Source of the DNA: Mycolicibacterium chubuense
GTDB taxonomy: Bacteria; Actinomycetota; Actinomycetes; Mycobacteriales; Mycobacteriaceae
Reading direction: 5' to 3'
Length of the DNA: 40,042 bases
Assembly: GCF_001044255.1 (NCBI RefSeq)
Contig: NZ_JYNX01000026.1
Span: forward strand, 23,100-63,141
The first letter of the stretch is position 1; every line of letters begins with the position of its first letter. A program made the translations under genes and the position numbers. Shown here piece by piece: positions 36,005 through 40,042 of this stretch. The notes beneath the pieces were generated by a model that was not told the DNA's origin, made no database searches, and saw only the letters and a list, made by a program, of their open reading frames with translations.

Positions 36005-36032
36005 CAACGCTCGGTGGACACCGGATGGTTCC
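36005..36032 (-). promoter_or_regulatory. SigE-type promoter of clgR
   Basis: On the minus strand GGAACC (36032-36027), 17 bases, then CGTTG (36009-36005), matching the mycobacterial SigE consensus GGRAMY-N16-17-SGTTG. The start should lie about 55-60 bases before the clgR ATG. This agrees with the known SigE control of clgR in M. tuberculosis. Confidence 0.78.
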
Positions 36033-36067
36033 CGAACGGGCGCCGCAAATCCGCGGCGCGGTCGGGG

Positions 36068-36556
36068 TCACTGATGCTCGACGAGGGCACGCAGCCGGCG
36101 CAGTGCGGCGTGGGCGGCGGCGAGCCGGATCTGCCAGCGGGTGCCGTCGAGGCGCAGCATCACCACCTCGGTGTCGACGGGGCCGGCCAGGCCGACGTAC
36201 ACGGTGCCGACGGGATTCCCGCCGTGCGGTTCGGGCCCGGCCACCCCGGTGAGTCCGATCCCCCAGGTCGCCCCGCAGCGCTGCTGGGCGCCGACGGCCA
36301 GCGCCCGTGCCGTGGGTTCGGCCACGGGACCGACGTCGGCGAGCAGTTCGGGCGCCACGCCGGCCAGGTCGACCTTGGTGTCGACGGTGTAGGTGACGAG
36401 GCCGCCGCGCAGTACCGCACTGGCGCCCGGCACCCCGGCCAACGTCGCCGCCACCAGGCCCGCGGTCAGCGATTCGGCGGTCGCGACGGTCTGCCTGCGC
36501 ACGGTCAGGTCGGCCACCAGCGCGCGGGCGTCGTCAGTGACCAGCGGGTCGTCCAC
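36068..36556 (-). CDS. CinA C-terminal domain protein, likely NMN amidohydrolase (PncC)
   Basis: A 162-residue stand-alone CinA C-terminal domain, the family of nicotinamide mononucleotide deamidases. Motifs are TVATAESLTAGLVAATLAGV, VLRGGLVTYTVDTKV, TGVAGPEPHGGNPVGTVYVG and a basic end. It hydrolyses NMN to nicotinic acid mononucleotide in pyridine-nucleotide recycling. The GTG at 36556 lies inside pgsA (23-bp overlap), so the two are cotranscribed. The 120-bp gap after it, towards clgR, holds the clgR promoter. Confidence 0.88.
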   Translation of the reverse strand: MDDPLVTDDARALVADLTVRRQTVATAESLTAGLVAATLAGVPGASAVLRGGLVTYTVDTKVDLAGVAPELLADVGPVAEPTARALAVGAQQRCGATWGIGLTGVAGPEPHGGNPVGTVYVGLAGPVDTEVVMLRLDGTRWQIRLAAAHAALRRLRALVEHQ

Positions 36557-37130
36557 GCGAATCCCTCACCGCCGAGACGAAGTAGTCGACGCCGGTCAGG
36601 ACGGTCAGCACCACCGCGGCCAGCATGATCACCCAGGCGCCGGTCAGCCAGGCGCCCGTCAGCGGCAGCACGAACAGCCCGATCGCGACCGCCTGGACCA
36701 GTGTCTTGAGTTTGCCTCCGCGGCTGGCCGGGATCACACCGTGGCGCAGCACCACCAACCGGAGCACGGTGACGCCGAGTTCGCGGACCAGGATCACCAC
36801 GGTCACCCACCACGGCAGGTCGCCGAGCATCGACAGGCCGATCAATGCGGCGCCGATCAGGGCCTTGTCGGCCAGCGGGTCGGCCAGGGTGCCGAATTCG
36901 GTGACCATCCCGTAGCTGCGGGCCAGCGCGCCGTCCAGCCGATCGGTGATGACGGCCACCGCGAAAACGATGAACGCCGCTGTGCGCCAGTATGTTTCGT
37001 GCCCATCGCCGACGAAAAGGAGGACGAGGAACACCGGTACCAGCACCAGCCGGACACCGGTGAGCGCATTGGCGAGATTCGCCACCCGAGCGCGCGGAAC
37101 CACCGGATCGGTATGTGGTTGGCCCGGCAC
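36534..37130 (-). CDS. pgsA3: CDP-diacylglycerol-type phosphatidyltransferase PgsA3
   Basis: A 198-residue membrane enzyme of the CDP-alcohol phosphatidyltransferase family. The signature spans DRLDGALARSYGMVTEFGTL and the following ADPLADK, fitting D-x2-DG-x2-AR-x8-G-x3-D-x3-D. ANLANALTGVRLVLVPVFLV is the family's first helix. The homologue Rv2746c is annotated as a phosphatidylglycerophosphate synthase. I favour the GTG at 37130, because a TATTCT hexamer (37142-37137) would place transcription start on that codon; a GTG at 37136 is the alternative. The longer open frame is shadow of argA. Confidence 0.88.
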   Translation of the reverse strand: MPGQPHTDPVVPRARVANLANALTGVRLVLVPVFLVLLFVGDGHETYWRTAAFIVFAVAVITDRLDGALARSYGMVTEFGTLADPLADKALIGAALIGLSMLGDLPWWVTVVILVRELGVTVLRLVVLRHGVIPASRGGKLKTLVQAVAIGLFVLPLTGAWLTGAWVIMLAAVVLTVLTGVDYFVSAVRDSRGRPAGH

Positions 37131-37136
37131 CGCCAC

Positions 37137-37165
37137 AGAATACTGGTTGCCGAAACCGATACCCT
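37137..37165. promoter_or_regulatory. Back-to-back -10 elements, candidate leaderless promoters for pgsA3 and argA
   Basis: Minus strand: TATTCT at 37142-37137, ending 7 bases before the GTG at 37130. Plus strand: TACCCT at 37160-37165, ending 7 bases before the argA GTG at 37173. Both spacings fit leaderless transcripts, which are common in mycobacteria. No strong -35 is seen for either. Confidence 0.45.
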
Positions 37166-37172
37166 TCCCCGT

Positions 37173-37694
37173 GTGAGCTCCGTTCCGAGCGAGTCCGCGG
37201 GTGAGCCGGTCGTGCGCCGGGCCAGGACCTCCGATGTGCCGGCCATCAAGACGCTCGTCGACGTCTACGCCGGCCGGATCCTGCTCGAGAAGAATCTGGT
37301 GACCCTCTACGAGTCGGTGCAGGAGTTCTGGGTCGCCGAACTCGACGGTGAGGTCATCGGCTGCGGCGCGCTGCACGTGCTGTGGTCGGACCTCGGCGAG
37401 GTGCGCACCGTGGCGGTGCACCCGAAGGTGCGCGGGCGCGGGGTGGGGCACGCCATCGTCGACCAGCTGCTCGCCGTGGCCAAGGAGTTACGGCTGCAGC
37501 GCATCTTCGTGCTGACCTTCGAGGTGGAGTTCTTCGGCAGGCACGGCTTCGCCGAGATCGAGGGCACCCCGGTGACGGCCGAGGTGTACGAGGAGATGTG
37601 CCGCTCCTACGACACCGGCGTCGCCGAGTTCCTCGACCTCAGTTACGTCAAACCCAACATCCTCGGCAACACTCGAATGCTGTTGACGCTGTAG
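37173..37694 (+). CDS. argA: N-acetylglutamate synthase ArgA (GNAT-type)
   Basis: A 173-residue GNAT acetyltransferase, the mycobacterial stand-alone N-acetylglutamate synthase (Rv2747 type) that starts arginine synthesis. Motifs are RRARTSDVPAIKTLVD, the acetyl-CoA-binding VRTVAVHPKVRGRGVGHAIV, EVEFFGRHGFAEI and the end FLDLSYVKPNILGNTRMLL. The GTG at 37173 gives a length one residue short of the M. tuberculosis protein as I remember it. It converges on ftsK with 23 bp between the stops and no clear terminator. Confidence 0.92.
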   Translation: MSSVPSESAGEPVVRRARTSDVPAIKTLVDVYAGRILLEKNLVTLYESVQEFWVAELDGEVIGCGALHVLWSDLGEVRTVAVHPKVRGRGVGHAIVDQLLAVAKELRLQRIFVLTFEVEFFGRHGFAEIEGTPVTAEVYEEMCRSYDTGVAEFLDLSYVKPNILGNTRMLLTL

Positions 37695-37717
37695 CGCTTT
37701 CTTCGCGGCGATCCGAG

Positions 37718-39955
37718 TCAGAACCCCGGGTCGTCGTCCGCGTCGCCGCCGACGGCGTCGCTGCCGCCGCGGATCAGCGCCAGCGTGCCGGCCAGTTCGT
37801 CGGGCTTGACCAGCACCTCGCGCGCCTTCGATCCCTCCGAGGGGCCGACGATGCCGCGCGTCTCCATGAGGTCCATCAGCCGGCCCGCCTTGGCGAACCC
37901 GACCCGCAGCTTGCGCTGCAGCATCGACGTGCTGCCGAACTGCGAGGACACCACCAGCTCGACCGCCTGCAGGAACACGTCCATGTCGTCGCCGATGTCG
38001 GGGTCGACGTCCTTGCGCTCGCCGGCCTTGACCGCGGTGACGCCCTCGACGAACTCCGGTTCGGCCTGATCCTTGGTGGCCGTGACGACCGCGTGGATCT
38101 CCTCGTCGGTGATGAACGCACCCTGCAGCCGGATCGGCTTGTTCGACCCCATCGGCAGGAACAGCCCGTCGCCCATGCCGATCAGCTTCTCGGCGCCCTG
38201 CTGGTCGAGGATGACGCGGCTGTCGGTGAGCGACGACGTCGCGAACGCCAGCCGCGACGGCACGTTGGTCTTGATCAGACCGGTGACGACGTCGACCGAC
38301 GGCCGCTGGGTGGCCAGCACCAGGTGGATGCCGGCGGCGCGGGCCTTCTGCGTGATGCGCACGATCGCGTCCTCGACGTCGCGCGGCGCGGTCATCATCA
38401 GGTCCGCGAGCTCGTCGACGATCGCGAGGATGTACGGGTAGGGCTTGTATTCGCGGTTGCTGCCCAGCGGCGCCGTGATCTCCCCGGTGCGGACCTTCTC
38501 GTTGAACACGTCGATGTGACGCACCCGGGAGGCCTGCATGTCCTGGTAGCGCTGCTCCATCTCCTCGACCAGCCAGGCCAGCGCCGCGGCCGCCTTCTTG
38601 GGTTCGGTGATGATCGGCGTGATCAGGTGCGGGATGCCCTCGTAGGGCGTCAGTTCGACCATCTTCGGGTCGATCAGGATCATCCTGACCTCCTCCGGGG
38701 TGGCGCGCGCGAGCAGCGACACGAGCATCGAGTTCACGAAGCTGGACTTGCCCGAGCCGGTGGAGCCGGCGACGAGCAGGTGCGGCATCTTCGCGAGGTT
38801 GGCCGAGATCATCTCGCCCTCGATGTCCTTGCCCAGGCCGATCACCAGCGGGTGGTGATCCGACCGCACGACCGGGTCGGTGAGCACGTCGGCCAGCCGG
38901 ACCATCTCGCGGTCGGTGTTGGGCACCTCGATGCCGACGGCCGACTTGCCGGGGATCGGTGCGAGCATCCGGACGCTCTCGGTGGCCACGGCGTAGGCGA
39001 TGTTGCGGTGCAGCGCGGTGATCTTCTCGACCTTGACGCCCGGGCCGAGCTCGACCTCGTAGCGGGTGACGGTCGGCCCCCGGGTGCAGCCGGTGACCGC
39101 GGCGTCGACCTTGAACTGATCGAGCACGGAGGTGATGGCGTCGGTCATCTGCTGGTTGGCCGCCGTCAGCCGCTTCGGCGGATCGCCGGCGATGAGCAGG
39201 TCGAGCGACGGCAGCGCGTACGGTCCCTCGACGACGCGGTCCAGGCTGAGCCCGGCCTCCTTGCGGGGCTTCTTGCGGGTCTTCACCGGCGCCGGCGCCG
39301 GCGCGACCTCGTCGTCGACGGGGTAGTTCTCCATCGGGGTGCCCGCCGGCCCCGAAGACTTGGTCAGCGGCACCGTGGGCTGGGTCGCCGACGGCCACGC
39401 GGCGTCCTCGTCCCCGGCGGAGAGCTCGTCGTCGTAGTAGCCGTCGGAGAAGTCATCGGTGGGGTCACCGGCATCGTCGTACTCGTCGTCGGCCCAATCC
39501 TCGTCGTCGTACTCGCCGCGCCACCGCGTCGAGAACATGTCGCGCAGCGTCGCGGGCAGCTCGCGGATCGTGGTGCCGGTGATCAGCAGCAGCCCGAACA
39601 GCACACCGAGGACCAGCAACGGAGCCGCGATCCATGCGGTCAGCCCGTCGGAGAGCGGGCCGCCGATCGCGAATCCGACGAAGCCCGCGCCGTGTTGACG
39701 CGCCGCGGGATCCTGCGGGGCGCCGGACCAGAGGTGCAGGAGCCCGAGCGCGGGTAGCGCGATCATCGCTGCGCCGAGGATGAACCGCGGGCGGGCCTCG
39801 GGATCGGGCTCCGAGCGCATCAGCACGACGCCGACGGCGGCCAGCGCGAGCGGGAGGAGCACCACGGCGCCGCCGATGAGGATCCGGACGAAGGTGTCGA
39901 TCCACTGCCCGACCGGTCGGGCGGCGTCGAACCACGAGCTGGCGGCCACCACCAC
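37718..39955 (-). CDS. ftsK: DNA translocase FtsK (5' end disturbed near the window edge)
   Basis: FtsK/SpoIIIE translocase that pumps DNA at the division septum. The 745 residues from the GTG at 39955 include membrane segments (AVVLLPLALAAVGVVLM, FILGAAMIALPALGLLHLW, LTAWIAAPLLVLGVLFGLLL), an acidic linker (about 145-230), the motor with Walker A AGSTGSGKSSFVNSML (about 396-411), Walker B VVRSDHHPLVIGL upstream and LAIVDELADLMM later, and a C-terminal winged-helix gamma domain (FGSTSMLQRKLRVGFAKAGR). The homologue is about 880 residues with a basic N-terminal tail. Here the frame meets a TGA at 39997-39995, so the first membrane helix and tail are missing or out of frame. The listed start is only the first GTG in frame and probably not the real one. 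Confidence 0.9.
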   Translation of the reverse strand: MVVAASSWFDAARPVGQWIDTFVRILIGGAVVLLPLALAAVGVVLMRSEPDPEARPRFILGAAMIALPALGLLHLWSGAPQDPAARQHGAGFVGFAIGGPLSDGLTAWIAAPLLVLGVLFGLLLITGTTIRELPATLRDMFSTRWRGEYDDEDWADDEYDDAGDPTDDFSDGYYDDELSAGDEDAAWPSATQPTVPLTKSSGPAGTPMENYPVDDEVAPAPAPVKTRKKPRKEAGLSLDRVVEGPYALPSLDLLIAGDPPKRLTAANQQMTDAITSVLDQFKVDAAVTGCTRGPTVTRYEVELGPGVKVEKITALHRNIAYAVATESVRMLAPIPGKSAVGIEVPNTDREMVRLADVLTDPVVRSDHHPLVIGLGKDIEGEMISANLAKMPHLLVAGSTGSGKSSFVNSMLVSLLARATPEEVRMILIDPKMVELTPYEGIPHLITPIITEPKKAAAALAWLVEEMEQRYQDMQASRVRHIDVFNEKVRTGEITAPLGSNREYKPYPYILAIVDELADLMMTAPRDVEDAIVRITQKARAAGIHLVLATQRPSVDVVTGLIKTNVPSRLAFATSSLTDSRVILDQQGAEKLIGMGDGLFLPMGSNKPIRLQGAFITDEEIHAVVTATKDQAEPEFVEGVTAVKAGERKDVDPDIGDDMDVFLQAVELVVSSQFGSTSMLQRKLRVGFAKAGRLMDLMETRGIVGPSEGSKAREVLVKPDELAGTLALIRGGSDAVGGDADDDPGF

Positions 39956-40042
39956 AGCCAGGGCGAGCAGTGCCCAGTGCCGCGATCCGAAGGCTCATGG
40001 CGGCATCGTAAGCGCTGACCTTCCACTATTTGACTATCCCCA

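Noticed and set aside
37382-39757. 791-codon plus-strand open frame antisense to ftsK
   Set aside because: The motor domain of ftsK on the other strand is unmistakable; this frame has no recognisable motif.
1-40042. CRISPR arrays, tRNA or rRNA genes, insertion sequences, prophage genes
   Set aside because: No regularly spaced repeats, no cloverleaf-like conserved segments and no transposase or integrase motif were seen on either strand.

Overview
The window is a high-GC stretch of actinobacterial chromosome. Gene order and protein sequence point to a fast-growing Mycobacterium (Mycolicibacterium). The order fadE20-like / hflX / dapF / miaA / LigB-like / DMT transporter / DUF349 / miaB / recX / recA / DUF3046 / glycosyltransferase / epoxide hydrolase / pspM / pspA / clgR / cinA / pgsA3 / argA / ftsK follows, as I remember it, the M. 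tuberculosis Rv2724c-Rv2748c backbone. Three blocks interrupt it: a BisC-type molybdoenzyme gene, a glutamate-type ABC transporter operon, and a 14-kb hydrogenase operon. Family names and comparisons are from memory; no database was searched.

Layout. 1-375: 5' part of an acyl-CoA dehydrogenase, with bisC diverging from it over a possible TetR operator. 2748-11305: tRNA modification (miaA, miaB), lysine/peptidoglycan synthesis (dapF), ribosome GTPase hflX and conserved membrane or unknown genes. 11402-15283: gluABCD-like ABC importer plus two small membrane proteins in overlapping frames. 15280-16819: recX-recA, with a RecA-NDp-type promoter and a LexA box that also lies in front of a divergent alpha/beta hydrolase.

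17942-31968 is the centrepiece: a tightly packed, all-plus-strand operon for a group 1h (actinobacterial, atmospheric-H2-scavenging) [NiFe]-hydrogenase. It encodes hypA, hypB, small subunit, large subunit, a NifU/Rieske-like iron-sulfur protein, four uncharacterised genes (DUF5947-like, DUF6084-like, a 445-aa protein and a 39-residue single-membrane-span protein), a maturation endopeptidase, hypC, hypF, a second hypC, hypD, hypE and a DUF6390-like gene. HypA/B deliver nickel, HypC/D/E/F build Fe(CN)2CO, and the protease trims the large subunit. The NifU/Rieske-like protein is a plausible electron carrier towards the quinone pool, and the 39-residue protein a plausible membrane anchor. The uncharacterised genes between the catalytic and maturation genes are the least understood part.

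31973-40042 returns to the backbone, including the envelope-stress module pspM-pspA-clgR with a SigE-type promoter before clgR. Both window ends look abnormal: the acyl-CoA dehydrogenase stops resembling its family after about residue 91, and ftsK loses frame and its usual N-terminus about 50-70 bases from the right end. These may be contig edges or assembly errors. I saw no tRNA, rRNA, insertion sequence or CRISPR array, and no gene-free stretch over 300 bases.
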